Translations under genes and position numbers: made by a program | Source of the DNA: an uncultured Oscillibacter sp. | GTDB lineage: Bacteria; Bacillota; Clostridia; Oscillospirales; Oscillospiraceae | NCBI GenBank assembly: GCA_910588175.1 | Contig: CAJUQQ010000003.1 | Location: 14,631 to 78,630, forward strand | DNA length: 64,000 nucleotides | Direction: 5' to 3' | Shown here: positions 52,485-61,313 of the stretch, piece by piece | Layout: each line of letters opens with the position of its first letter | How positions within the stretch are numbered: position 1 is the stretch's first letter | Notes under the pieces: model-generated | Seen by the model: only the letters and a program-made list of their open reading frames with translations | Database searches by the model: none | What the model was told of the DNA's origin: nothing

Positions 52485-53630
52485 ATGCCCTTAGATAACC
52501 AGCTGATTGCTTACGTGGCCCTCGCCCTGCTGGCGGCGCTGGTCATCAGCTTCCTGATGACCCCCGTGGTAAAAACCTTCGCTTACAAGGTGGGGGCGGT
52601 GGACGTGCCCAAGGACGCCCGCCGGATGCACAAAGTCCCCATTCCCCGCCTGGGAGGCCTGGCCATTTTCATCGGCTTCATGATCAGCGTTCTCATTCTG
52701 GGGAACGTGCGGGGAAACGGCCAGATGCAGAGCATCCTCCTGGGCTCCGTCATCATCGTGGTGCTGGGGGTGGTGGACGACATCATGGCCCTGCCCGCCA
52801 TGCTGAAATTCGTGGTGCAGATCGCCGCCGCCCTGATTCCCGCCCTGAACGGCGTGGTCATTCAGGCCTTTTCCAACCCCAACATTTTCTCCGACAGTCT
52901 TTACTGGGTGTTGGGCCCCCTGTCCGTGCCCTTTACGGTGCTCTGGATCGTGGCCATCACCAACGCCGTGAACCTCATCGACGGGCTGGACGGGCTGGCC
53001 AACGGCGTTTCCGCCATCTCCGCCACAACGATGCTGGTTATCGCGCTGCTGGCCTCCGAGGGGGATGTGGCCGTGGTCATGGCGGCGCTGGTGGGGGCCT
53101 GCGTGGGCTTCATGCCCTACAACCTCAACCCCGCCAAGATGTTCATGGGCGATACCGGGGCCACCTTCCTGGGCTATATTCTGGCCACCATGTCCATCCA
53201 AGGCCTGTTCAAGTTTTACGCGGTGATCTCCTTTGCCGTACCCTTCCTGATTCTGGGACTGCCCATTTTTGACACGGCCTTCGCCTTTATCCGCCGCATT
53301 GCCCACGGGCAGAGCCCCATGCACGCCGACCGGGGGCACATCCACCACCGGCTCATCGACATGGGCCTGAACCAGAAGCAGGCGGTGGCGACCTTGTATG
53401 TCATCTCCGCCATGCTGGGCCTCTCCGCCGTGGTGCTGACCACCGGAGGAGAACAGAAGGCCATGCTGTTCTTCCTGGCCCTGTGCATTGTGGCGGCGGT
53501 GGCCGCCCGGGTGGTGTTCCCCAAGGAGATTCGGGAAGAGCTCCACGAGGAGATCGAGGAGCTCAAGGAGCTGGGCCACCACGGCGAGCACGCGGAACGG
53601 AAGAACGCCCCCGGAGACAAGGAGGACTGA
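52485..53630 (+). CDS. wecA: Undecaprenyl-phosphate GlcNAc-1-phosphate transferase (WecA/TagO type)
   Basis: This 381-aa polytopic enzyme starts lipid-linked cell-wall polymer synthesis by moving GlcNAc-1-P to undecaprenyl phosphate. MraY-family motifs are HKVPIPRLGGLAIF, VVDDIMALPAMLKF, NLIDGLDGLANG, GDTGATFLGY and the cytoplasmic HADRGHIHHRL. The C-terminal ~30 residues are acidic and His-rich. AAGGAG precedes the ATG; wecB follows immediately. Confidence 0.95.
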   Translation: MPLDNQLIAYVALALLAALVISFLMTPVVKTFAYKVGAVDVPKDARRMHKVPIPRLGGLAIFIGFMISVLILGNVRGNGQMQSILLGSVIIVVLGVVDDIMALPAMLKFVVQIAAALIPALNGVVIQAFSNPNIFSDSLYWVLGPLSVPFTVLWIVAITNAVNLIDGLDGLANGVSAISATTMLVIALLASEGDVAVVMAALVGACVGFMPYNLNPAKMFMGDTGATFLGYILATMSIQGLFKFYAVISFAVPFLILGLPIFDTAFAFIRRIAHGQSPMHADRGHIHHRLIDMGLNQKQAVATLYVISAMLGLSAVVLTTGGEQKAMLFFLALCIVAAVAARVVFPKEIREELHEEIEELKELGHHGEHAERKNAPGDKED

Positions 53631-54782
53631 ATGAAAAACGTGCGTATCCTAAGCGTCTTCGGCACCCGGCCGGAGGCCATCAAAATGTGTCCCCTGGTGA
53701 AGGAGCTGGCCGCCCGGGAGGGAATCGAAAGCCTCTGCTGCGTCACCGCCCAGCACCGGCAGATGCTAGACAGCGTGCTGGAGGTCTTTGGCGTCAAGCC
53801 GGACCGGGACCTGGACATCATGACTCCCCGCCAGACCCTCTCCGGCATTACCAGCAAATGCCTTCTGGGCATGGACGAGGCCGTTGACGAATTAAAGCCG
53901 GACATGATTCTGGTCCACGGGGACACCTCCACCACCTTCGCCGGGGCCCTCTCCGCCTATTATCATCAAGTGGCCGTGGGGCATGTGGAGGCGGGTCTGC
54001 GGACCTATGACAAATACGCACCCTTCCCTGAGGAGATGAACCGGGTGCTGACCTCCTCCATCGCGGACCTGCATTTTTGCCCCACCGCCGGAAACCGGGA
54101 AAACCTTCTCCGGGAGGGCCGGGCTCCGGAGAGCATCTTCGTTACAGGAAACACCGTCATTGACGCGCTGAAAACCACCGTCCGGGCGGACTACCGCTTC
54201 GTGACAGAGGAGCTGAACCGTCTGCCCTACGGAGAAAAAAAAGTCCTCCTGGTCACCTGTCACCGGCGGGAAAACTACGGCGAACCTATGCGGAACATTA
54301 TGCTGGCCCTCCGGCAGATTACCGAGGAAAACCGGGATGTGGAGCTGGTCTACCCCCTTCACCTCAGCCCGGTCGTCCGGGAAGCGGCAGACCAATACCT
54401 CCGGGGCGCGCCCCGGGTTCATCTGATTGACCCCCTCCCCGCCGACGAGATGCACAATCTGATGGGCCGGTGCTATCTGGTGCTGACGGACTCCGGCGGC
54501 CTCCAGGAGGAGGCCCCGGCTCTGGGCAAGCCCGTGCTGGTTCTCCGCCGGGAGACGGAGCGGCCCGAGGCTGTGGCCGCCGGAACGGTGAAGCTGGCCG
54601 GGGTGGTGCAGGACGACATCGTCACCATGGGGACCCGGCTGATCCGGGACAAACGGGCCTATGACGAGATGGCTCACGCCGTGAATCCCTATGGCGACGG
54701 AAACGCCTGCCGCCGCATCGCCGATGCCATTGAGTGGCGTTACGGCCTCCGGAAAGAGCGGCCCGCCGGTTACGAAGCGTAA
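53631..54782 (+). CDS. wecB: UDP-N-acetylglucosamine 2-epimerase (non-hydrolysing)
   Basis: This 383-aa enzyme makes UDP-ManNAc for teichoic acid or capsule precursors. Motifs are SVFGTRPEAIKMCPLVKEL at the N-terminus, VHGDTSTTFAGAL, GHVEAGLRTYDKYAPFPEE and TDSGGLQEEAPALGKPVLVL. It begins right at the wecA stop; together they supply wall-polymer precursors, but no glycosyltransferases follow. Confidence 0.96.
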   Translation: MKNVRILSVFGTRPEAIKMCPLVKELAAREGIESLCCVTAQHRQMLDSVLEVFGVKPDRDLDIMTPRQTLSGITSKCLLGMDEAVDELKPDMILVHGDTSTTFAGALSAYYHQVAVGHVEAGLRTYDKYAPFPEEMNRVLTSSIADLHFCPTAGNRENLLREGRAPESIFVTGNTVIDALKTTVRADYRFVTEELNRLPYGEKKVLLVTCHRRENYGEPMRNIMLALRQITEENRDVELVYPLHLSPVVREAADQYLRGAPRVHLIDPLPADEMHNLMGRCYLVLTDSGGLQEEAPALGKPVLVLRRETERPEAVAAGTVKLAGVVQDDIVTMGTRLIRDKRAYDEMAHAVNPYGDGNACRRIADAIEWRYGLRKERPAGYEA

Positions 54783-54789
54783 CGGGCCT

Positions 54790-55545
54790 ATGGACAAACG
54801 GAAGCTGAATTGGATCACCTGGGCCGTACTGGCTGTGGCCATTGCCGCGGCGGCGCTGATGCTGAGCGGCAGCCTGAACCGAACCGCCCACATTACCCTC
54901 CCCCCCTCCGATCCCCCTCGGGATCCCTCCGCCGGGGACGGCGGCTCCCACGGCGGCGTAACGGTGGTGGAAATCACGCCGGAGACGGTTCAGGCGGCTA
55001 TCGGCAGCCTGTCCCGTCCGGAGAACTACGGGCGGAGCGTCACCGTGGAATACCTCTGGCCCGGCAGCGGCGGAACTCATGAGCTGTACACCATCGTCCG
55101 GGGACCCTGGACCCGGGTGGACCGGGGCCTGCCCGACGGAAGCACCCGGATCAGCGTCACCAACGGAGAGCAAACCTATCTCTGGTATGGCTACGGCGGC
55201 GACGCGGAAGTGGTCATTCTCCCGGCGGGGGAATTCTCCGCCGACGCAGAACAGTCCATTCCCACCTATGAGGACATCCTGGACCTGCCGGTGGAGGAAA
55301 TCGCCCTGGCGGATTACCGCCCTCTGGACGTGCTGACCTGCATTTATGTGGAAACCACGGCAGACCCGGCGGGCTATGCCACCCGCTACTGGGTCAGCGT
55401 GGAAAACGGCCTTCTGGTGCAGGCGGAGCGGCTTCTGGGCGAGGAGGCCGTTTACCGCATGACCTCCCTTTACGTGGACGAAACGGAATATGACGCCTCC
55501 CGGTTCACCCTGCCCGACGGCACGGTGCTGCTGGAGGAGGAATAA
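54790..55545 (+). CDS. Membrane-anchored exported protein of unknown function
   Basis: This 251-aa protein has a short basic start, one membrane segment (~9-27, ITWAVLAVAIAAAALMLSG), a Pro/Gly linker and an extracellular domain. VEYLWPGSGGTHELYTIVRG, then SVTNGEQTYLWYGYGGDAEV, and RYWVSVENGLLVQAERL suggest a lipoprotein-localisation-like beta fold, but I cannot name a family. It lies 7 nt after wecB with little ribosome-binding sequence, so it is coupled to it. Confidence 0.72.
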   Translation: MDKRKLNWITWAVLAVAIAAAALMLSGSLNRTAHITLPPSDPPRDPSAGDGGSHGGVTVVEITPETVQAAIGSLSRPENYGRSVTVEYLWPGSGGTHELYTIVRGPWTRVDRGLPDGSTRISVTNGEQTYLWYGYGGDAEVVILPAGEFSADAEQSIPTYEDILDLPVEEIALADYRPLDVLTCIYVETTADPAGYATRYWVSVENGLLVQAERLLGEEAVYRMTSLYVDETEYDASRFTLPDGTVLLEEE

Positions 55546-55572
55546 AAAGGACGGGGCATCCCGTCCTTTTTT
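55545..55572 (+). terminator. Terminator of the trpS-wecA-wecB row
   Basis: An 11-bp stem AAAAGGACGGG-GCAT-CCCGTCCTTTT followed by TT also stops the convergent Pro/Gly-repeat gene on the minus strand. Confidence 0.9.
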
Positions 55573-55575
55573 GGC

Positions 55576-56022
55576 CTACAGAATCAGCAGAAGTCCCAGC
55601 GCCACCAGCAGCTCCTCGTCCGCGTTCTCCCGGAAGAGAAAGAACAGCAGCGCCAGCAGCAGCAGGTCCCCGGTATCCACATGGTCCAGGTGAAACTGGT
55701 CCAGCAAGTGCTGGAGGATGCCGGTCAGGCCGTCCTGGGGCCGTCCACCCCGAGGCGGACGGCCCGGGCCATTGGGCGGCGGCCCACCGGGGGGTGCTCC
55801 GCCAGGGGGTGGTCCGCCAGGGGGTGCTCCGCCAGGAGGCGCTCCGCCAGGGGGTGGTCCGCCAGGGGGCGGTCCACCTGGCGGTGGTCCGCCAGGTGGC
55901 GGTCCGTCAGGAGGTGGTCCGCCCGGAGGCGGTCCACCGGGGGGCGGTCCACCGGGGGGTGGTCCTTCCTCCGCGATGCGGGTATAGGTACCGTTATCGT
56001 TTCGGATGTAGCGGTTATACAT
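55576..56022 (-). CDS. Gly-Pro pentapeptide-repeat protein with hydrophobic tail
   Basis: This 148-aa protein starts MYNRYIRNDNGTYTRI, then has 13 tandem GPPPG-type pentapeptides (residues ~20-85, some GAPPG, one GPPPD, one GPPPN). A short basic linker and a hydrophobic C-terminus (GDLLLLALLFFLF...LLVALGLLLIL) follow. The first and last parts are non-repetitive and look like real coding sequence. It may be a surface or spore-coat protein; that is a guess. Last of a three-gene set. Confidence 0.65.
   Translation of the reverse strand: MYNRYIRNDNGTYTRIAEEGPPPGGPPPGGPPPGGPPPDGPPPGGPPPGGPPPGGPPPGGAPPGGAPPGGPPPGGAPPGGPPPNGPGRPPRGGRPQDGLTGILQHLLDQFHLDHVDTGDLLLLALLFFLFRENADEELLVALGLLLIL
55764..55968 (-). 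repeat. Tandem 15-bp coding repeat (GPPPG)
   Basis: About 13 copies of a 15-bp unit encode the pentapeptide array. The unit is a multiple of three, so copy-number change would keep the frame; a few GAPPG/GPPPD/GPPPN variants show the array is not freshly expanded. Confidence 0.85.
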
Positions 56023-56025
56023 GAT

Positions 56026-56415
56026 TCAGCCCTCCCATCCCGAGAGGAATTTCTTCCCCAGATGGAACAGCCGCGCCAGTTGAAGGGCCCGCTCCACCTT
56101 CTCCTGCCGGTCGCTCCGCAGGTAAGGCCGCAGGGCATAGAGCAGATTCCGGGCATTGGAATCCCGCTGGCCCCCTAGCTCCTGAATCAGCGGCAGAAGC
56201 CGGGAGAGCAGCTTCGGATCCATCCCTCCGCCTCCCATCAGGGAGGACAGCAGGTCTCCCCCGCCCGCTGCGGGCGGAGGTCCCGGCTGGGGCGGCGGGG
56301 CCGAAGGCGCGGAAGCCGCTTCCCCTCCGCCCAGGGATTGGGCCAGCTGCATAATCTGGCTCATGGCGTCCGGGTTGGACAGTATGCTGTTGAGCTTTTC
56401 ATCAAATTCCGCCAT
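56026..56415 (-). CDS. Small hypothetical protein with Pro/Gly-rich middle
   Basis: This 129-aa protein has a helical N-terminus (FDEKLNSILSNPDAMSQIM), a Pro/Ala/Gly linker (~40-65) and a helical C-terminus (RNLLYALRPYLRSDRQEKVE). No family recognised. Its N-terminus, with NPDAMSQIM, recalls the NPAMLKSLM of the next gene upstream, so the two may be distant paralogues. It lies 3 nt from the pentapeptide-repeat gene. The ATG at 56415 is used. Confidence 0.65.
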   Translation of the reverse strand: MAEFDEKLNSILSNPDAMSQIMQLAQSLGGGEAASAPSAPPPQPGPPPAAGGGDLLSSLMGGGGMDPKLLSRLLPLIQELGGQRDSNARNLLYALRPYLRSDRQEKVERALQLARLFHLGKKFLSGWEG

Positions 56416-56440
56416 ACGGACCAACCCCCCCCTTCCCGCG

Positions 56441-56698
56441 TTACTTCTGAACGGCTTTGTTAATCCGATCTACCAGCGCCGCTCCTTCGGGGCTCTGCAT
56501 GATCTGGCTGACCATCCGGGTCATGGCCCCGGCGTCGCCCTTGGCGGCGGACTGGACCGCCTTGCGCAGGCCCGCGCCGTCGTCGTCCTGGGTCAGCATC
56601 CGCATTAGCGTCTGGCCGTCCTGGGACTGCATCAGGGATTTCAGCATCGCCGGGTTCTTCCGGAGCTGTTCGGCCATCTGGGCCGATTTCTCATCCAT
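56441..56698 (-). CDS. Small Met/Gln-rich helical hypothetical protein
   Basis: This 85-aa protein is entirely helical with repeated hydrophobic Met positions: NPAMLKSLMQSQDGQTLMRM, then AMTRMVSQIMQSPEGAALVD. No family recognised. AAAGGAGG precedes the ATG. It opens a three-gene set with the two Pro/Gly-rich proteins; a TATACT near 56735 may be its -10. Confidence 0.68.
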   Translation of the reverse strand: MDEKSAQMAEQLRKNPAMLKSLMQSQDGQTLMRMLTQDDDGAGLRKAVQSAAKGDAGAMTRMVSQIMQSPEGAALVDRINKAVQK

Positions 56699-56750
56699 AT
56701 CGCTTCCTCCTTTGCGGTCTTCAAGGCCAGTATATGAGACGAAGAGCGAA

Positions 56751-56781
56751 AACGTGCCTGTGCAAAACGCACAGGCACGTT
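56751..56781 (-). terminator. Terminator after nth
   Basis: A 13-bp stem AACGTGCCTGTGC / GCACAGGCACGTT with a 5-nt loop is followed on the minus strand by TTCGC. It ends the dxs-recN-nth row. Confidence 0.82.
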
Positions 56782-56793
56782 TATTTTCCGCTT

Positions 56794-57432
56794 CTATTTC
56801 GCGGCCTTCGCCGTATCGCAGTCCTTTGCCAGGGGGCAGCCCTCACATTTCGGGCTCCGGGCCGTACAGGTATCCCGGCCAAAGAGAACCATCCGGTGGC
56901 AGAAGTTATTGGATTCTTCCGGGGGCAAGACCTGCCGGAGCTGCTTTTCCACCTGTAGGGGGTCCTTGGAGCCGTCGGTCATTCCCAGGCGGCCGGTGAT
57001 GCGGATGCAGTGGGTGTCGCATACATAGGCGGGCTGACCGTAAATATCCCCCAGGATTAAATTGGCGGTCTTGCGGCCCACGCCGGGGAGGCTGGTCAGC
57101 TCCTCCATGGTGCCGGGGACCTTCCCGCCGAACTCCGCCAGAAGCCGCTGGGCGCAGAGGACCATGTCCTTGGCCTTGCCGTTGTAAAAGCCGCAGGAGT
57201 GTATGTACTCCCCCACCTCCCCGGGGTCCGCCTCCGCGAAGCTTTCCAGCGTGGGAAAGCGGGCGTAGAGAGCGGGGGTCACCTGGTTTACCCGGGCGTC
57301 GGTACACTGGGCGGAAAGCCGCACGGCGAAAAGAAGCTCGTAGTCCTTCTCGTAGCGCAGCGAACACAGCCCCTCGGGATAAATACCTTTTAAGGTCTCA
57401 ATGATACGCTTCACAGCGGCTTTGGACTTCAT
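56794..57432 (-). CDS. nth: Endonuclease III
   Basis: This 212-aa base-excision enzyme removes oxidised pyrimidines. The helix-hairpin-helix LPGVGRKTANLILGD holds the catalytic Lys, VCDTHCIRITGRLGM the catalytic Asp, and CTARSPKCEGCPLAKDC the 4Fe-4S cluster in the C-x6-C-x2-C-x5-C spacing. GAGGAGGG precedes the ATG. It lies 39 nt after recN. Confidence 0.97.
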   Translation of the reverse strand: MKSKAAVKRIIETLKGIYPEGLCSLRYEKDYELLFAVRLSAQCTDARVNQVTPALYARFPTLESFAEADPGEVGEYIHSCGFYNGKAKDMVLCAQRLLAEFGGKVPGTMEELTSLPGVGRKTANLILGDIYGQPAYVCDTHCIRITGRLGMTDGSKDPLQVEKQLRQVLPPEESNNFCHRMVLFGRDTCTARSPKCEGCPLAKDCDTAKAAK

Positions 57433-57471
57433 GGCGTTCCCTCCTCTCAGAAAGTCTTTTGCAATCCCCTC

Positions 57472-59154
57472 TCATAATGCCGTCCGGTAGGCTTCCGCCG
57501 CGTCCAGCAGCTCTCCGGCGCTGGCCAGCAGAGCGTCCGTTACCTGGGAGCCGCCGGTGATCCGGGCCAGCTCCGCCTTCCGGCGCTCCCGGTCCAGCTG
57601 AACCACCCGGGTGAAGGTCCGGCCCTTGGCCTCGCCCTTCTCCACGGAGAAGTGGGTGTCCGCCATGGCGGCCAGCTGGGGCAGGTGGGTGACGCAGAGA
57701 ACCTGCTTGCGGCGGCTGACCTGGGCCAGCTTTTCCGCCACCTTCTGGGCCGCCCGTCCGGAGACACCGGTGTCCACCTCGTCGAACACCAGGGTACCGA
57801 TGGCCTCCTGCTCCGCCAGAACGTTTTTCAGCGCCAGCATAATCCGGGCCAGCTCGCCGCCGGAGGCGATCTTGGCAATGGGCTTTAAGTCCTCTCCGGC
57901 GTTGGCGGACATCAGGAAGCGGACCATATCGCAGCCGTCCAAAGCGGGGGGCTTTTCCGCGAAGTCAATGGAAAACCGGACCCGGTTCATATCCAGGTCC
58001 CGGAGCTCCTTTTGGATACGGGCTTCCAGCGCCGCCGCCGCCTGCTTCCGGGCCTCTGTCAGGGCCTTCCCCGCCGTTCGGACGGCCTTCTCCGCCTTCC
58101 CCAGCTTCTTCTCCAGAAGGACCAGTGTGTCATCCGCTGTCTCAATGGCATCCAGCTCCGTCCGGCGCTGGTCCAGATATTCCAGCATCTCCTCTACCGT
58201 GGCCCCATACTTCTTTTTCAGCCGGTAGAGCTGGTCCGCCCGGCTCTCCGCCGCGTCCAGCTCCTCCGGGGAGAAATCGAAGGCCCCCCGCAGGTCCCGG
58301 ATGGTCTCCGCCAGGTCATAGGCCTCGCTCCGCAGGGCTCCCAGGCGTTTGTACGCCTCTCCTAATTCCTCACCCAGATTCCGCACGCCGGACAGGGCTT
58401 CCTCCGCGTCCCGGAGCTGATTCACCGCCCCGGCGTTCTCGTCGTCGCCGGAGAGGCAGTAGTCCGCGCCGGACAGGGCGGAGAGGTACTTCTCGCCGTT
58501 GCGCAGCAGATTCCGCCGCGCCTCCAGCTCCTCCTCCTCCCCAGGGCGGAGCTCCGCCCGCTCCAGCTCGCCGATCTGAAAGCGGAGGCTGTCCACCCTC
58601 CGGGCCTTCTCCGCCTCGTCCATCTGGAGAGCCTTGATCTGCTCCCGGAGGTCCGAGAGGACGGCGTAGGCGTTCTGGTAATCCTCCAAAGGCTTCTCCG
58701 TCCTGCCGAAGCGGTCCAGATAGGCCCCGTGGAGCTCCTCATCCAAGAGCTGGGCTCCGTCGTGCTGGCCGTGGATGTTTAAGAGGTCCCCGCCGATCTG
58801 CCGGAGCTGGGCCACGGTAATAGGCCTGCCGTTGACCCGGCAGGCGTTCTTCCCCTCGCCGGAGATTTCCCTTTGGAGAAGAAGATTTCCGTCCTCGTCC
58901 GGGGCCAGGCCGTTTTCCGTCAGGCCCGGCAGGTCCGCCGGGACCGCGGAGAACTCCGCACTGACAAAGGCCTTGGCGGCCCCGGTGCGGATCAAATCCC
59001 GGGAGGTCCGTCCCCCCAGGACGGCCCCCATGGCGTCGATGACAATGGACTTGCCCGCGCCGGTCTCGCCGGTGAGGGCGTTGAAGCCTGGGCGGAACCG
59101 GATGTCCGCCTCCTCAATGACCGCGATATTCTCAATGTGCAGAAGCTCCAGCAT
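57472..59154 (-). CDS. recN: DNA repair protein RecN
   Basis: This 560-aa SMC-like ATPase acts in double-strand-break repair. LELLHIENIAVIEEADIRF opens it, Walker A is GETGAGKSIVIDAMGAVLG, a central coiled coil spans ~170-380, then IASGGELARIMLALKNV (signature) and LVFDEVDTGVSGRAA (Walker B). The ATG at 59154 follows AAAGGAG; a GTG three codons upstream is less likely. It follows argR as in Bacillus. Confidence 0.97.
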   Translation of the reverse strand: MLELLHIENIAVIEEADIRFRPGFNALTGETGAGKSIVIDAMGAVLGGRTSRDLIRTGAAKAFVSAEFSAVPADLPGLTENGLAPDEDGNLLLQREISGEGKNACRVNGRPITVAQLRQIGGDLLNIHGQHDGAQLLDEELHGAYLDRFGRTEKPLEDYQNAYAVLSDLREQIKALQMDEAEKARRVDSLRFQIGELERAELRPGEEEELEARRNLLRNGEKYLSALSGADYCLSGDDENAGAVNQLRDAEEALSGVRNLGEELGEAYKRLGALRSEAYDLAETIRDLRGAFDFSPEELDAAESRADQLYRLKKKYGATVEEMLEYLDQRRTELDAIETADDTLVLLEKKLGKAEKAVRTAGKALTEARKQAAAALEARIQKELRDLDMNRVRFSIDFAEKPPALDGCDMVRFLMSANAGEDLKPIAKIASGGELARIMLALKNVLAEQEAIGTLVFDEVDTGVSGRAAQKVAEKLAQVSRRKQVLCVTHLPQLAAMADTHFSVEKGEAKGRTFTRVVQLDRERRKAELARITGGSQVTDALLASAGELLDAAEAYRTAL

Positions 59155-59167
59155 GGCGGCCACTCCT

Positions 59168-59617
59168 TTACAGCATATCCTTGATTTCCTGGCAGAGCAA
59201 TTCCGCCGCCTCGGTGTTTCGCATTACCAGCAGGGCGGTGTCATCCCCTGCCAGGGAACCCACAATGTCGTTCATATCCATATTGTCCAGGGCGGAGCAG
59301 GCCCCGTTGGCCAGTCCCGGCATGGTCTTGATCACCACCATATTCTGAGCGTAGTCAATGCTGACAATGCACTCCCGAAAGATGGTCCGCAGCTTCGCGG
59401 CCACGTTCAGCGTCGCCCGGTTGCCGGACACGGCGTACTTATAGACCCCCTGACCCACCGGCTCCTTGATAAGGTGAAGCTGCTTGATGTCCCGGGAAAT
59501 GGTGGCCTGGGTACAGCGGACGCCCCGGGCCTGGAGCTGGGTCAACAGCTGCTCCTGGGTCTCGATATTCTCTTGGGTGATAATCTCCAGAATCATGGCC
59601 TGCCGGTCGTTTTTCAT
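59168..59617 (-). CDS. argR: Arginine repressor ArgR/AhrC
   Basis: This 149-aa regulator has an N-terminal winged helix (ILEIITQENIETQEQLLTQL, then RCTQATISRDIKQLHL) and a C-terminal hexamer domain with the arginine-binding GDDTALLVMRNTEAA. No arginine genes are nearby; its place between nadK and recN is standard in Firmicutes. Its start overlaps the nadK stop by 4 bp. Confidence 0.97.
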   Translation of the reverse strand: MKNDRQAMILEIITQENIETQEQLLTQLQARGVRCTQATISRDIKQLHLIKEPVGQGVYKYAVSGNRATLNVAAKLRTIFRECIVSIDYAQNMVVIKTMPGLANGACSALDNMDMNDIVGSLAGDDTALLVMRNTEAAELLCQEIKDML

Positions 59618-60492
59618 GTGTCCATTCCTCCCGGAAGCATTTTTTGGGCGAAGATCTCGCAGAAGCTCCGCTCTGTCAGCCGCACCAAACGGGTCACGTA
59701 GCGGGAGCGGCGGATTTGGATCCGGTCGTCGGCCCGCAGGGCGAAGGCCCGGCTCTCATCCACAAACAGGTACACCGGCTTCCGGCCGTTCCGCTCCAGC
59801 TCCACGGTCAGCGTGTGCTCCGGACTGAGAACGTAGGAGGAAAAGCGCATGTTGTGGATACAGATGGGACAGACCACCATGGTCTGGGCCACCGGCTCCA
59901 CCACCGGACCGCCGGCGGAAAGAGAGTACGCCGTAGACCCCGTGGGCGTGGCGATGATGACGCCGTCCCCGGCGATGTCCGCCAGATGCCGCCCGTCGGA
60001 GGAGATTTTCAAATGAATCACATGGGAAATGGGGCCCTCCCGGATCACCGCGTCGTTCAGTCCCAGGTTTGTATAGATCTGCCTCCCGTCCCGGAAGACG
60101 GAGACATCCAGCATCATCCGCTGTTCCATCTCAAACTGCCAGTCCTTCAGCTTTCGCAGCTGCTCCAGCTCGCCGGCCTCCAGCTCGGCGACAAAGCCCA
60201 GCCCCCCCATGTTCACGCCCAGCACCGGCATCTTATGCAGCGCCGCCAGCTTGGCCAGGTGGAGGATGGTTCCGTCCCCGCCGAAGGTAATCATCAGGTC
60301 CGCTCCCCGCAGCTCTTGGGGGAGGGGCTGCACATCATAGTCGGCGAAGGCCCCCTCCTTCCGGTCCCGGAAGGGGGAGCAAACCACTGTGTGAAAGCCC
60401 AGATCCCGCAGAATCCTCTCCGCCGCCCGGGTGGTCTTCATGCCTTGATCCCGGTTGGGGTTGGGGCACAGAATGATTTTCTTGGGGCTCAT
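59614..60492 (-). CDS. nadK: NAD kinase
   Basis: This 292-aa enzyme makes NADP from NAD. ITFGGDGTILHLAKLAALHK has the catalytic GGDGT; GVNMGGLGFVAEL and IATPTGSTAYSLSAGGPVV are the other conserved loops. It overlaps tlyA by 4 bp and argR by 4 bp, a tightly coupled operon. Confidence 0.98.
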   Translation of the reverse strand: MSPKKIILCPNPNRDQGMKTTRAAERILRDLGFHTVVCSPFRDRKEGAFADYDVQPLPQELRGADLMITFGGDGTILHLAKLAALHKMPVLGVNMGGLGFVAELEAGELEQLRKLKDWQFEMEQRMMLDVSVFRDGRQIYTNLGLNDAVIREGPISHVIHLKISSDGRHLADIAGDGVIIATPTGSTAYSLSAGGPVVEPVAQTMVVCPICIHNMRFSSYVLSPEHTLTVELERNGRKPVYLFVDESRAFALRADDRIQIRRSRYVTRLVRLTERSFCEIFAQKMLPGGMDT

Positions 60493-61313
60493 GGGGCCTC
60501 CCCCTCTCCGTGTTCCTTCAAATTCCGGTGGGACTCCTCCACCAGCGCCTTCAGATCAAAGGGTCCCGCCGCCTCGCCGCCCTTTTGCAGAAAGCCCAGA
60601 TACTCAATGTTCCCCTCCGGCCCCCGAATCGGGGAGTAGGTCAGGCCCCGGACCGTCAGGCCCGCCGCCCCGGCGTGGTCCAAATACCGCTCCAGTACCT
60701 CCAGGTGGACGGCGGGGTCCCGGACTACGCCCTTCTTCCCCACCTTCTCCCGGCCCGCCTCAAACTGGGGCTTTACCAGGGACACCGCCTGTCCCCCCTC
60801 CGCCAGCAGGGCCGCCAGGGGCGGCAGAATCAGTTTCAGGGAAATGAAGCTCACATCCACCGAGGCGAAGGCCAGCTCCTCCGGCACCTCTTCCCGGCTG
60901 AGATACCGGGCGTTGGTCCGCTCCAGGCAAACCACCCGGGGGTCGCTTCGCAGCTTCCAGGCCAGCTGGCCCCGGCCCACGTCCACGGCGTAAACCTTGG
61001 ACGCGCCGTTTTGAAGCATGCAGTCCGTAAAGCCCCCGGTGGAAGCCCCGATGTCGGCGCAGACGGCCCCTTCCAAACGGATAGGAAAGGCTTTCATGGC
61101 CTTCTCCAGCTTGAGTCCTCCCCGGCTGACATACGGGAGCTTGTCCCCCCGGATTTCCACCGCCGCCGCGGCGGGAACCGTCATGCCGGGCTTGTCCGCC
61201 CTCCGGCCGTCCACGTACACCACGCCGCTCATGATGACGGCCTGGGCCCGCTGGCGGCTCTCCTCCAGCCCCCGCTCCACCAGGAGCAGGTCCAGTCTCA
61301 TTTTATCGCTCAT
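60489..61313 (-). CDS. tlyA: TlyA-family rRNA 2'-O-methyltransferase
   Basis: This 274-aa protein has an N-terminal S4 domain (MRLDLLLVERGLEESRQRAQ) and an FtsJ-type methyltransferase domain (ADIGASTGGFTDCMLQNGA, then YAVDVGRGQLAW). TlyA methylates 16S C1409 and/or 23S C1920 (the basis of capreomycin sensitivity in mycobacteria). It overlaps the end of dxs by 11 bp. Confidence 0.95.
   Translation of the reverse strand: MSDKMRLDLLLVERGLEESRQRAQAVIMSGVVYVDGRRADKPGMTVPAAAAVEIRGDKLPYVSRGGLKLEKAMKAFPIRLEGAVCADIGASTGGFTDCMLQNGASKVYAVDVGRGQLAWKLRSDPRVVCLERTNARYLSREEVPEELAFASVDVSFISLKLILPPLAALLAEGGQAVSLVKPQFEAGREKVGKKGVVRDPAVHLEVLERYLDHAGAAGLTVRGLTYSPIRGPEGNIEYLGFLQKGGEAAGPFDLKALVEESHRNLKEHGEGEAP

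Noticed and set aside
55764..55968. CRISPR-like or satellite repeat
   Set aside because: The 15-bp periodic repeats have no spacers and are explained by GPPPG codons.
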